From Emmonsiellopsis sp. PD_33 (Eukaryota; Ascomycota; Eurotiomycetes; Onygenales; Ajellomycetaceae), in assembly GCA_032988165.1 (NCBI GenBank), contig JANTQF010000018.1, forward strand, positions 1-64,000: a DNA stretch of 64,000 nucleotides, written 5' to 3'. Positions 24,422 through 35,484 of the stretch are shown piece after piece. Each line of letters opens with the position of its first letter. Positions within the stretch are counted from its first letter, which is position 1. Below the pieces are notes generated by a model. It saw only the letters and a list, made by a program, of their open reading frames with translations, was not told where the DNA came from and did not search any database. The translations under genes were made by a program, and so were the position numbers.

Positions 24422-24777
24422 TTTTTTTCGAATAATTTGTGGATTGGGGGGGGGGGGTTAAGAAGGGAGGGAGGTATTTAAAAAGAGAAGAAGAGGGGGG
24501 GAAATGAGATAGTTTTGTTTGGGTTAATTTGTATACTTTATACATCTATCTGCATAAAGAGTTGGTTCGGTTTTAGTATTTATGTTGTGTTAGTTAATAC
24601 AGAATAACAGATTTAATTGATTTCATTTTATTTTTTTCTTTTAGGATAGTTATGATATGAATTATTCTACCGCATGATAGAGGAGGCTTTAGACATTTAG
24701 CTAACTATCCAAACAGCTATAGGTCTATATAGAACCCCCCCCCCCCTCCAAAACCAAAAACATATCTAATCCCCATC
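24422..24777. other. Short convergent intergenic region
   Basis: 356 bp separating the stop of the trehalose synthase gene from the stop of the convergent minus-strand gene. It has G-rich and A/T-rich patches and no feature beyond presumed 3' ends. Confidence 0.5.
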
Positions 24778-25113
24778 CTAAAAAAAAAAAACAAGCTCCC
24801 GCGCACTCTCCCTCTCCCTCTCCTCCAGCAACCAGCACAGCATCTTCCGCATAAACTTTAAGAAAACGCCCTTCTCCCGCCCGGAAAGCTGTATCTCGCG
24901 AGTCTCGAGGGATTGCCCCCGAATCGGGTATGTCGCGGATAGTCTCCAATTGCCTGTAACATCTAAGCAAAATATTCAAAACCAGAAAAAAAAAAGGGGG
25001 GGGGGGCGGGGTTTACCGCTCTCATCCCAATACCCCCGACCCTCCTCACCGGCTCGCACCAGGAACTCCCTTGGTGGTGGTGGTGGTGGTTGGGCTCCAT
25101 TGGTGACACCATT
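24778..25113 (-). CDS. Unrecognised protein, two 3' exons (5' end unresolved)
   Basis: Two exons join in frame: 25113-25017 and 24962-24778, separated by a 54-nt intron (GTAAAC...TTGCTTAG) containing long C and T runs. They encode a Pro-rich stretch, then REFLVRAGEEGRGYWDESD across the junction, then a basic helical C-terminus containing TYPIRGQSLETREIQLSG and a Glu/Arg-rich helix ending in TAG. The acceptor before the first exon (ATACAG) is preceded by an in-frame stop, so at least one upstream exon exists. An open frame running to about 25480, with Ser/Pro-rich sequence, ends at a GTAACC donor with the right phase, but I found no start codon. I recognise no family. The protein-like composition across a spliced junction is the main evidence. 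Confidence 0.5.
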
Positions 25114-26790
25114 CTGTATGTAATGTATGTACTATACCCAGCTAATGGAGATAATCCAACGCAACCAGGACAATGCCAATGCGGGCGGTTACTCGAAGGA
25201 GTATTCCCGGCAGCGCTTGGCTCCGAGTCTCTAGACGGTGTATGGAGGTGCTTATGTCGATGCCGGTTGGATTATAGAGGACGCAGCAGGGGGTGCCAGG
25301 TGGTGAATGAGTCGAGGACGGACTCGATGGATGCTCTTTTCGCCGCTGTGGATGGCGGTGATGCTGGCCATGTAATGTACTTGGATGACTGGACTTCAGG
25401 GTTTGGTTTTTTGTTTTGGACGTTGATTTTGAGGGTTCGGTGGTTGTTTTCTCTGTTGTTTGGATTAACTACTCCGTAACTGGGTGTTAAATAGACGATT
25501 TGTTGTGCATGGCTGCTGTTTTGTTACTTTTACTAGTACTGGAGATCGCGACAGAGCCATATTGTTGGCGTTGCGCGGAATCCGAGCTTGGTGATTACTT
25601 GGTACCTGGACTGGAAAAGTTCGCTGGTAGAGACAGGGTAGGAATGTTCTGTAAGGTAGTTGGGAAGTGTTTCTTCAATCTTCTGTGATGGGTCAATGTT
25701 GTAAAAATCCTGAGGCTGGGAAGTGCCGGGGAGTCGGGAATGATTGATGGAGACGCGTCAACTTTGCGAAACAGACGCGATGGCCAGTGAGGAAACGAGT
25801 ATTGATATCTATAACCAATTCTACAATTCCAAGGGCGATGTTGACTTGGATGTATATTTAAACTTTCGCACTAGCTACAGTTATGCATGCATAAAGTGGC
25901 CGTGCATAAACCTAATTCCAACCTCCTCCCATCTCCCTTTCCTTAACATTTGGATCCTTGAGGAATACAGCAGTAAATATATATACAACATTATCTCTCT
26001 CAAATTCCCCGGCCTGCCATCCTTTACTAGCTTGTCCGCTAGGATTGTTTCCCTTAAATGCCGGCAATTGCAGTGTTTCTGTCGATTTTTGCCCTCGCGG
26101 ACATGAGAATATAGCTTAGCTAAATTCTCTTTTCTTCCATACGGGATTTGACCTCCACAGCACCTCATTCAGTGCATTGTTATGCATAGGCAGCATATTT
26201 GAGCCCATGCTGGGCCATGCGGCGGGATGTATGTACAAGTTGGCGCATTCGGGCAGTTCCCAGGCCTTCTTTGAGGCCGGGAATAACATAACGACCCCTT
26301 GTCAGAGGCTGCTGGGAGGTTTTGGCGAGTGCTAAGTCCATCCAGAGGAAAAAATATGGGTTTAGGGGACTGGTATGTCATGCTGGTCGATTGACTAAGT
26401 CCTCATGATACCACGTTTGCTCTTTTTCGGAATGCATAAAGCCTTGGGAAAGAATTGGTTCATTAGCCTGCTGATAAGGTTTGAGTTATGGGATGCACAT
26501 TGTCCTGGTCTGCCTCCAATTCGTGTTCTGGTTGCTTGATAGAGTGTCACTATTAGGATATTCGATGAACGCTCCGCTGCTTTCTGTCCAGCAACAGAAC
26601 AGAGGGGTGATTGTCTGCTTGCACAGCTTGGACTCAGCCTGGCAACGGTTGAATTCACCCAGCAACACCCAACATTCCCGATTAGGAAATACATGGAGTG
26701 AACCTTGGAATATCACAACACGTCGGCTGCTCGCTTAATCTTAGCGTCCTTCTCCCCCCTATAAATCCCCTGTTCTCCCCCCCCTCTCTC
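25114..26790. other. Intergenic region, no firm gene
   Basis: A plus-strand 129-codon frame at 25090-25479 is antisense to the candidate exon region of the minus-strand gene and lacks any domain. 25500-26750 is moderately AT-rich, with only short open frames. The 5' part probably contains the beginning of the 24.8 kb minus-strand gene. Confidence 0.45.
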
Positions 26791-27815
26791 TCTCTTCTTT
26801 TCTTTTCTCTTCTTCTCAAACACCCCTCCACTGACCCAGCGCGGAACTCACTGGTTGACCAACCTGCCTAGGTAGATTGGTCCCGGCGTGAGCCCCTTAC
26901 CTTGGAGGCCTGCAGTCTCAGCTGCAGGGTCTACTGTCCTCACAGATAGCTAGATGGATAGATAAATTTTGGAACACTCTTGACGTAGATTAGATCCGTC
27001 CATTTACAGAATCAAATTCCCTTTTTTCTTTTCAACCGATACCGTCACATATTACCATCATATCTTTCTCCTCGAAGACACCGTCCTCCTGTCTTTTCTC
27101 TTTTCTCTACCACCCCCTTGAAGATGCACGGTTATTGCTTGCTGGCTGTTATCCCAGACAGTCGCTGCAATGCATGCTGGAAACAAGGAGGCCTGTCTAC
27201 TATCTTCCTTGGGGATAGTTAGATGGGTTGGTTATTTATTTTTATTTTATTTTTTTGGAACACTCTTGACGTTGATTAGATCCGTCCATTCCACACAAGA
27301 GACAATTCCCTTTATTCCTTTTAAACCGATACTGTCCGTCACAAATTACCATCATCATATCCCCCCCCTCGAAAGCACCACCATCCTGTCTTTTCTCCTT
27401 CAACCCGATTCCATATCCTCCGCTCCAAGACACCGCCATCCTGTCTTTTCCTTGCTCTGCCACTTGTTCTTTGCCTGCTTCCAGCCTTTCCGCCGTTCCT
27501 GTTCCTGCTTTTGGTAGCCGTCATGTCTCCTTTCTCCTTCTTTCTTCTCCTTTTTCTTTTGTTTCCTTCTATTCTCTCACACTATCTCTTCTCATGTTCC
27601 ATCTGTTCATTTCTGATTCATGCTTTGTTCATTCGATTGACAAACTCTCGCCTTCTAGGATTTTAAGTTGTGTGTTTGATGCACTGTTTCCTGTTTTCCG
27701 CCTTTTTATCCCACACATTTTAATTCGTGCAATCGTCCTATCCGTGCTGTTTCTTGTCTCTGCTCATTCTCTGTGCTGTCTCTCGTCTTCCCCTACATCA
27801 CAGCGTCCTTTTGAG
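26760..27815 (+). promoter_or_regulatory. TATA/CT-rich start and leader of a putative transcription unit
   Basis: A TATAAA box at 26761, followed by a 60-bp C/T-only stretch and then intron-like signals, suggests a transcription start near 26.8 kb. The leader contains the two copies of a roughly 287-bp imperfect repeat and ends in another C/T-rich block (27540-27800) before the ATG at 27816. Confidence 0.35.
26897..27460 (+). repeat. Imperfect tandem duplication, about 287-bp period
   Basis: GGAACACTCTTGACGT is found at 26971 and 27258. It is followed in both copies by ATTAGATCCGTCCATT, a CAATTCCCTTT-like block, an AACCGATAC(C/T)GTC block, ATTACCATCAT and ACCATCCTGTCTTTTC. A third partial copy of the last block (GACACCGCCATCCTGTCTTTTC) lies at about 27429. 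Copies differ by substitutions and small indels, so the duplication is not recent. Confidence 0.8.
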
Positions 27816-28080
27816 ATGGATCACGGCAATACTCTTCACGCACTCAGCTGGGAAATTGGGAGGCCAAAATCGCACCACGGAACTGAAGATAAACCGGACA
27901 AGGTATGTTTCTTGCCTTCTTTTTACAATGTCTCCCGTTACATACTGACTGGTGTAGAATCAAAACACCACAAGGACAAAATCAGACGCCTGCCTCTCGC
28001 AGCCTTGCACCCCTCGTACCTTCGACGCGTCCAATAGAACGACCCAAATGTCTCCGATATGCTACAAGCTCAATTCTTGA
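27816..28080 (+). CDS. Small unrecognised protein, two exons (tentative)
   Basis: The model is exon 1 27816-27902, intron 27903-27957 with strong signals (GTATGT, branch site TACTGAC, TAG), and exon 2 27958-28080, giving 69 residues. The same frame stays open upstream to 27471, which would add a Phe/Leu/Ser-rich region, but that part is probably translated pyrimidine-rich leader. The mature sequence is hydrophilic and Thr/Ser/Lys-rich with no known domain. Exon 2 runs into a 117-bp direct repeat (28021 and 28138), and the repeated unit encodes FDAS(N/S)RT in both copies. The intron is convincing; the protein may be a decaying remnant or a spliced non-coding RNA. Confidence 0.35.
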
Positions 28081-28240
28081 CACGCCGTCTATGACCTCTA
28101 TCTGGTCCCGCCTATCTACCCCATCTTCAGATGCTCCTTCGACGCGTCGAGCAGAACGATCCCGTTTCTAAAATGCTGCAACTCAATCCTCGACCCATCG
28201 TCTATACAGCTGTCTAGTGCTGCCTGTTTGTCCGCGTTCA
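28021..28240 (+). repeat. Imperfect tandem duplication, 117-bp period
   Basis: TTCGACGCGT(C) starts at 28021 and again at 28138. Both copies continue with AGAACGA, a TATGCTACAA/AATGCTGCAA-like block, CTCAAT(T/C)CT(T/C)GAC and CGTCTAT. The period is a multiple of three and the same frame is readable in both units except for a stop in the first. Confidence 0.75.
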
Positions 28241-29691
28241 AATGTCACCCTCCTGCGTCAAACCAAGCGATCCATCCTCAGACCGATATTCGAACTTTCG
28301 CAGCGTCTGTTTGCCCTGGGAATCACAACTATGATATGGTGTTTGTTTTGATCTTTCATGCTGTTTTTCCAAGTAATATCTGTTGTTTCCTTTGGCTTGT
28401 GGCTTTGGTCCCCGCCTGCTGTGTCTTGTTTTGTCTTTGTTTAATGCAACATGTATCCCGAAAAGCCAAAAAAAAAAAAGCATGTATTTAGTTAGCAATT
28501 GATTCCCGACTACAGCCTCCAAGTATCGGACCGTGATACTTGCTAATAAAGCTAATTCCGAGGCATGGGTGCGTGTTCGAGGTTAATATGCACTGTGTAG
28601 TTTTGTATGTAGAATAGTAACTATCCAACTGTACCACTTCTATCCTTCTTGTATGGAGAAAGAGTACATTGGCAGTGGCAGTGATCTATAAATGCAAACC
28701 ATGAGCATATTGCATGTGATGCTAAGAATATCGATTGGAGCATGGCTTGGCAGGGGATTCTGCTGTGTATCTCCAGCCACCGACATCGCAGTTTGACACT
28801 GCGAAGACAAGGATGAATCAATTGTTCTGCCTATCCTCTATCTCTTATCTACTCCGTATATTCCCCTACATGTATATCCCCTTTATCCCCTTTATCCCCC
28901 TTATCCTCTTTCTGTCTTGTTGGCCGTCTATTTTCTGTTGAGGACCGCCCTGGCCACGCTAGCCCTGTTACAGCCTAGCGCCCTCTTCAACTGTCCCAAA
29001 ACAGCCTAGCGTGATCCTGAGTCCCGAGAGCCGCGGCTGACATAATCGCGGCCATTCCGTTTTCGGCCAGCCGTCATCAGCTGTTTTTTTTTCATCTCAA
29101 CCTCATCGACTTCTTTTGTTCTTTTGATATCCCGATTGCTGTCCATTGCTGCTTGACTTTGACGTCTGTTTTTGTTGGAACCACTCCCTGTGCTGGTATG
29201 TATGTCTCCCCCTGCTGCCCCGTTGCTCCCCCGGGCGGGACCGGGCCTGGCTGTGTTGAACCCCGGCTAACCATCCACCGAGCCAGTTTTTTTGCCAGGA
29301 ACGCATCCACTCCGGCTCACCGTCCCCGTTCTCGCTCAGCTCGCCCGCAACTCTCGCTCCCTTCAAAAGGCCTTCGTGTCGCTACTACTGTCCGCTTCTC
29401 TTGATCATTCTCTGATCTAGCCCAGCAGCCCACAAGCCAGCCAAAAAGCTCTCCTGTACGTCCCGCACTCAGCCTCGGCCTCGCCCAAGTCCTCCTCCAG
29501 CTTTACCCCGAACTCTGCTCCACTCTGCGTTCCGTTCCACTCCTCTTCCGCTTCTCCAGAATACTGACCCGAATCCACCCCCAATTGCAGTCTCCGTCTC
29601 TCCCACCCCCCTCCGACGAAGACGTCCCCTATTCCCTTGGTCAGGGCCCCTTTCAGCGACCCCAGTGTCTCATCGAGCTTCCTCCGCCATC
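28241..29691. other. Intergenic region and yhm2 upstream sequence
   Basis: No firm gene. 28970-29690 is C/T-rich and likely contains the promoter and 5' leader of the carrier gene. One ACTCCGTA word occurs at 28851. Confidence 0.5.
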
Positions 29692-30935
29692 ATGTCTGCC
29701 ACCCAGGTCTCGCCCGCGGCGGGCTCGTCGAAACACGTCGAGAAGAAACCCGTCAAGTTCAGCAACCTGCTGCGTGAGTCACCCGCCCGGGGAATTAATT
29801 GTCTGCTTTTACTGATTGATGGTTGCATGCAGTTGGCGCTGGTTTGAATATGTTTGAGTAAGTGCTCCCTGAAAATAGAAAAATAGAGCCTGAACCATTG
29901 CTAATTGTTTCCATCAGGGTCACGACGCTGGGCCAGGTAAATACATACCCCCGATCCAAACCACCGCAGCCCGCATACTAACAACCCCAGCCGCTGGAAG
30001 TGACCAAGACAACCATGGCCGCCAACCGAAGCGACAGCTTCGTGGGCGCCATGCGTCGGATTTGGGGTCGTGGCGGAGTTCTCGGCTGTCAGTACCCCCT
30101 TTGTCTATCTATACGCGGCCCCTTCCTAACACTGCAATAGACTACCAAGGTCTCATTCCCTGGGCCTGGATTGAGGCGTCTACCAAAGGTGCCGTGCTCC
30201 TCTTCGTCGCGTCGGAAGCCGAATACTACGCCAAAACCTTCGGCGCCAACGACTTCGTCGGCGGCATCAGCGGCGGCATGGCCGGCGGCGTCGCCCAGGC
30301 CTACGCCACCATGGGATTCTGCACGTGTATGAAAACCGTCGAAATCACCAAGCACAAGATGGCCGCCTCGGGCGTGAAACCCCCCGGCACCTTCGCCACC
30401 TTCATGGACATCTACCGCAAGGAAGGCATCCGCGGCATCAACCGCGGCGTCAACGCCGTCGCCATCCGCCAGACCACCAACTGGGGCTCCCGCTTCGGCC
30501 TGTCGCGTCTGGCCGAATCCGCCATCCGCAACGTCACCGGCAAGGACGAGAACCAGAAACTCAGCGGCCTGGAGAAGGTCATTGCCTCCGGCCTGGGCGG
30601 TGGCCTGTCCGCCTGGAACCAGCCCATCGAGGTCATCCGCGTCGAGATGCAGAGCAAGACCGAGGACCCTAACCGGCCCAAGAACCTGACTGTCGGCAAG
30701 ACGTTGAAATACATCTACGACAGCAACGGTATCAAGGGCCTGTACCGCGGCGTAGCCCCGCGGATTGGCCTGGGTATCTGGCAGACTATTTGCATGGTTG
30801 CCTTTGGCGATATGTATGTCCTTTCCCCCCCCCGCATATAGCCTCTATATATATTCCATAACTAACAGAGCACGATACAGGGCCAAGGAATCCATCGAGA
30901 AACTAACCGGCGACAAAGTCACTGCCAAACACTAG
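29692..30935 (+). CDS. yhm2: Mitochondrial citrate/oxoglutarate carrier, Yhm2 type
   Basis: An inner mitochondrial membrane carrier that exports citrate against oxoglutarate and feeds cytosolic NADPH production; the yeast protein was also found associated with mitochondrial DNA. There are six exons: 29692-29773, 29833-29857, 29918-29936, 29991-30087, 30141-30813 and 30881-30935, giving 316 residues, the standard length. Exons 2 and 3 are micro-exons of 25 and 19 nt. Landmarks shared with yeast Yhm2 are VEKKPVKFSN, EVTTLGQPLEVTKTTMAANR, YYQGLIPWAWIEASTKGAV, MGFCTCMKTVEIT, GINRGVNAVAIRQTTNWGS, AWNQPIEVIRVEMQSK and a C-terminus ending AKH. Three carrier repeats with six helices are implied. The ATG lies in a favourable CCATC-ATG-T context. 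Confidence 0.96.
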
Positions 30936-32105
30936 CTAGGTAGGTCAAGTTGAGCACTGCACTTGACCAGCATGCAGAGCATAGCATAGCTTAGGAATTC
31001 GGGAAGCTAGTATGGTATGGCAGGCAAGGCGGAGGTGGAAGTTTTATATACTATACCCCCATGTTATAACTATACCCCATACTACGTACGCTCTGAATTT
31101 CCCTTATTTTGAATCATTACAGTTTAGTCCAGGAGGGCTGTTGTACCGTACCATTGTCGTCTTCTTTTCGGGTCTTCGCCTTTTTTACTTCTTTGTTTGT
31201 TTGTTTTGTTTCGCTATTTGTCGTTGTTATTTTACATATATATACACACTTATATACATAGATATTTTCTCTGCTGTCTTGAGTCGTCATGTCTATATCC
31301 ATATACATCTGCATCTTTCATCTATCTAGGCCGCCATGCTAAATTGGTCAGTTCATTGTATATGATATGCGCAGCACTCACTATATGGAAAGGGGAGTTA
31401 CTAGCTGGTATGGTATGTAACTGACTAACTATCAGGAAGTTCATTAAAGTTCAACCTTTCTGAATATTTATTTGGCAAGGCTAGGTTGGTTGGTTGGTCT
31501 GCATATTAAATAAATATCATACAGTGCATAGTTTCTATCCATTGTATGTACAGTCTTAGGTTAATTAACAGCACTAATAAATAGTTACTCCTCTCTTTCA
31601 TCATGAGTAACCCGTTCACCCCGAGTGCTTCACTGAAATAGTTAATCTGAGTTCATCCTGATGAATGAATGACTGAGGCCCAGCCTAGCCTGTCACATTG
31701 TATCCAGTTATGCGGTGGATGTCATGGAGATAAAGCAAGGCAAGGCAGCCGATAACTAACAAGACAGCTAGAGAGCGGAGAACAGAGACAACATGGATGA
31801 TGGCAGGGAAGAGTAGTTATCAGTCAACTGCATAACCAGGGAGACATGGCATGGCGGGGGAAGGACGGCTTCGTGCTTCATAGTGGTCAACAATTGAGCC
31901 AGGGAGAGAGATGTGGTGGCGGATCTCCCGCGGCCTAACCTATCGTCCCTTTATATATCCCGTAATGGCTACGTTTTGGATCTCTTGACCTCTATGTATG
32001 GCAACGGTTCATGTCTTTTGTAGGAGAACCCTGCTCGATGTCGAAGATGACGGTGCCGGAATCATCTGGTAGGTATGCGAAATGGGCTTGGGAATTTGCT
32101 GGGCA
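30936..32105. other. Intergenic region, AT-rich
   Basis: Includes the yhm2 3' region. No gene recognised. Base composition becomes more AT-rich from here towards the decayed island. Confidence 0.5.
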
Positions 32106-32303
32106 CTAGTAGTTGATGTTGTATGAATTGCCGGTTCCAGGGGATGATCCTGGAAAACTGATCGTTTCCATGTATTCATTTGCGTCCTGTCCTTGTGGGA
32201 GGACGGACTGGGAGATGTAAAGGGTGGGGAAGGCCCAAGAAAACAAAGGGTGAGTACTATTAAATTCGCTCAAGGGCATATTACAGACCGCAGGAAGTGT
32301 CAA
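32106..32303 (-). pseudogene. Fragment of a Helitron-type replicase/helicase protein
   Basis: The minus strand encodes LPAVCNMPLSEFNSTH followed by SWAFPTLY. The pattern of a short 'P-L-x-E-F-N' motif followed by 'AFPTLYP-x-G' is characteristic of the region just before the Rep/helicase part of fungal Helitron proteins. Here the expected Pro-Gly after AFPTLY is lost and the frame drifts into unrelated sequence and stops. Upstream on the same strand the sequence is interrupted by several stops. This is a relic rather than an active element. The Helitron ends (5' TC, 3' hairpin-CTAG) could not be located. Confidence 0.45.
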
Positions 32304-33477
32304 GCGGTCAGGACGCTCAGGGAGGTCAAGTTCATGTCCGAGTTGCTCAACCTCGGATCAGGAAACTAAGAGATCTGGCACACCGGAGTGGTCTGGTCTG
32401 GTGGCACGTCAAGTTTTGGTTCCGTAGTTATCTCGGGAAGTCCGAGGCGTCGATGCACTCTTTAGTTGTCCCGTTTCCGTTTCTGCCATTTTCGGGCAGT
32501 TGGTTCCATGCTGCTTCGTCGATGACTATATCTCTATAGCCTGGATGGTTCAGTAAATACTGATGGAGTCAGTAAACTCCTCGCCAGAGGATCCCGCATC
32601 CTCCTAATCCTCTTCTTTGGTTAGTTAAACCCACAGCCTTAAAAAGGGGCATTGGATCCTCCACCCACGATCTAACGCCCATTTCCCATCATGCCACAGG
32701 CCGGCTTCTCTTGGCTGCTGACTCCTAGGTCAGCTTGACGACCAAAGTATTCGCAACCCACAGCCTCCAGAATGGTATGGACTGAATGTATATCCTCAAC
32801 CTCCAGTGTTTTGTTGTGTCGGTGCATTGTTCCCATATTTGAGCCTAACATACTATTAGCATTATATCATAGGAACAACGGTCATTACATTAAATACCTT
32901 GTTACCCACATCCAAACAAAGTTGTAAATGATAACCTCTTGGAATAGACCCTGTTGACTGATGAGTCTGCTGGCTGGCAATACTCCTTTTTCCTCTATAT
33001 CGTGATCCAGGGGCAGGGGTAGGGGTGAGTCGGGTCACCCCTAGTAAATAAATAACCAGAAACACACTCCAAGCTGATTAGTCTTAATGCTAAACTCATA
33101 ATCATGCACTCTATGGCAGGAAGGGCAGCTTACCAGCCTGGATTTCATTGAACATTTTTTCCATTTCATGATTCTCGGTTTGAATTTCTATCCGCTTGGT
33201 TTCCATTCATCTGTTGTCTTTTAAAATTTCTTCCAGTCAGAAACACATCTGTTAGCCTTAGTTTGACTCAAAGTTAGGAGGGCTGTTGCGTTTGTTTAAA
33301 ATAAATTAACAGCACAATTTGAGCGGTCTTTGTGGGGATCTTTTAACCCAAGGGATGTGGGGTTAGCAAGTGAGTCGTACATATCTGCCTTCAGTATAAT
33401 GTTCCTCATGAATGGCCCTGCGAATTAATCGTTATACTCCCGTGAAATTTTCGCGGCTGGGATGCTATAGTTATCCT
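32304..33477. other. AT-rich decayed region
   Basis: No intact open frame. Probably continues the decayed element(s) on either side. A few short minus-strand phrases such as DIVIDEAAW (about 32510) hint at former coding sequence. Confidence 0.4.
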
Positions 33478-33936
33478 CTATAGAGCCGAAGTAAATAGGA
33501 CTCTACTGCCGGGGTGGTAGTTCCATGGTGTGTGATGTTGGTCGTAGTAGTCCTTATCTATGATGGCGGCTTCATCAAGGGCCAGGACGATATTGTGTCT
33601 GTCTTCAAAGTCTTGGGTAAATGAACTCTTAGGAAGTAGGTCATGGGTGTTCTGTATATCGTCACATCGCACCCAGTTAAGTATGCAGGCGATCTCATTG
33701 AAGAATAAGATGGCATCAATTTGGATGAAATATCCAATCCCGTCATGCATACTAGCTGCAAAAAGAAGCCCAACACACATGCCTTTTGTGAATAGGAGAA
33801 CCCTGCTCAATTTCCGCTTCCATAGACTAGCCTTGGAAATATCCTCAGGGGATTCGGCATATCGTTGATGTTTTGAATGTAGAACTGGGTTGCTTTCAAT
33901 CGCCACGGGACTCATGCGGCTTTCATCAATTAGCAA
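33478..33936 (-). pseudogene. Unrecognised 152-codon open frame in the decayed island
   Basis: An uninterrupted frame whose translation has ordinary amino-acid composition, including LALDEAAIIDKDYYDQHHTP near the end. It begins without a clear start context and lies among pseudogenes on the same strand. I do not recognise the family; it may be one exon or fragment of the neighbouring decayed genes. Confidence 0.35.
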
Positions 33937-33987
33937 CAGTCAAGGGCTCATGGCTTGTTATCACAATCTCATGGATGAGTTCAGTAG

Positions 33988-34208
33988 TGAAAACTTGCAA
34001 ACATGAATCCGGCATCCCATGCAAATGATTCAACTTGCATCTTTTCCTTCTCTAATGCATTAATTGCATCATGTAAGTTATCTAGATCATGATGATCCTG
34101 TTTAGAGATGGGTGCATAACCCAATGTTGGAGTAGTAGACGAACCTGTTTGATAATACCTTCTAATGCCTCTGCCTTCATCTCGAGGAATATCGCTCTTT
34201 CCTCCAGT
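33988..34208 (-). pseudogene. C-terminal segment paralogous to the one at 35.5 kb
   Basis: A minus-strand frame containing DHHDLDNLHDAINALEKEK and ending in a stop aligns with HRSLDKIHDAIAELKKIKA of the 35485-35781 frame, including the tail (AGFMFAS versus GGFALAR). The nucleotide sequences of both copies downstream of the stop are also similar (GTCAAGGGC...ATGGCT(T/C)GTTATCAC on the plus strand). Two related genes, or one gene duplicated in tandem, once lay here on the minus strand. Confidence 0.5.
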
Positions 34209-34229
34209 GTCAATCTTTAGAATTTAGGC

Positions 34230-35189
34230 TCATTTCAACCTCGTCCTGCAAGCCAACCTTCTACCTTGCGTAACAGTGGGACCCGAGCTTTTACATTTCG
34301 CTTCATCGTATCGATGCTCCTTGGGTGCCGTCGAATTAAGATATACTTCTGGACTATTACAGACAATACACGTCCTTGGCTTGACCTCGTGGACAGGCTT
34401 TTTGTGCCCGGCAAGCCGATATTCCAGACTGGTTTCGTATGTGCACCCCTTAGCGTCGCATTTGTGGGTGGGGGTGTCTATGGTGCTAGGGACGCCGGTG
34501 CACGTTATCAGATGGCATTTCATGTTATCAAGACGAGAAGCAGGAAAGTTACACTTTCCACATAGAAATAAAAAAGTGCATATCGCAGCCTTGCTGCTCT
34601 CACTGGGTATTGGTGGAGGAGAACGTCCGCGAAATTGGCATCGAGTCGAATTGATTTGTGAGATTTGAATAAGTATAAGGTGGTTGGACAAGGTAAAAGA
34701 CCCAATAACTTCATCCTCATAAGAGAGGGTAGCCATTCCCCTGTAGGTCCCACTTGTCATGGTGCTTGCTGGGCCACAGCTTGCCGCAATTTCAATTTGC
34801 GGTTTAAAGATATCAATTGATAGCCTTCTCACGCCGTTGACGACTGTGGGGAGAAGACAAGATGGTCTTATTGCACAAACTCAAGTTTGAAGCCCAGGGA
34901 AAGACATTTGCAATAGACAGGAAGGAGTACAGTATCCCATAATGATATCTTTAGGCTGGACACACCAAACTTCCAAAATCATCCGCACCTTGGCAATGTG
35001 TTCCTCATAGGTTGGAACATAAGAGAGAGGATCACCACTCAAACAGCCCCAGAGGGACAAGGCCCTGAAGGCAGGAAGCTTAGTGGTCTGTAGGGCAGCC
35101 ATTTGCCGATATCCAGAGCAACTTCTTCGTTGGATAGGGTCGATACGCCGCTTTTTACCCAGGACATGTTGGATCGGTGTAGATGCCAT
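34230..35189 (-). pseudogene. C2H2-type zinc-finger gene fragment
   Basis: Two minus-strand frames, 35189-34881 and 34832-34230, probably belong to one former gene. The first starts with ATG and encodes about 102 residues. The second contains three zinc-finger-like units: C-x2-C-x12-H-x4-C (CGKCNFPAS...), C-x4-C-x12-H-x4-H (CDAKGCTYETS...) and C-x2-C ending H-x5-C. The frames are separated by a stretch with a plausible CCCCACAG acceptor but no donor in the matching phase, so I cannot make an intact model. DNA binding is inferred from the fingers. The gene sits between two paralogous C-terminal segments and may originally have read into the one at 34.0 kb. Confidence 0.5.
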
Positions 35190-35484
35190 GACGAGGGAGA
35201 AACTCGTTGTTATTATTCCAGACGCCTAGCACCAATAACTTGCTCTGCATATGACCAGGTCTGCAGGGAACGGCTGCTATGGCGTCAGGGAGAAAAGAAG
35301 ACGTTAAAACTGATCCATTCCATGTATTTGCTTTCTGTCCATATGGGAGGCCAGGTTAGTGGGAGACTATCCATCTACCCTCACCCCAATCTAACATTCC
35401 TCATGAAAGGAGGTGCCCACTAGCTGGGTTAGAGACAAGTCAAGGGCCATGGCTCGTTATCACCCTCTTACAAGAATTCCATAA

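Noticed and set aside
25090..25479. 129-codon plus-strand open frame
   Set aside because: Antisense to the better supported minus-strand exons and without a domain.
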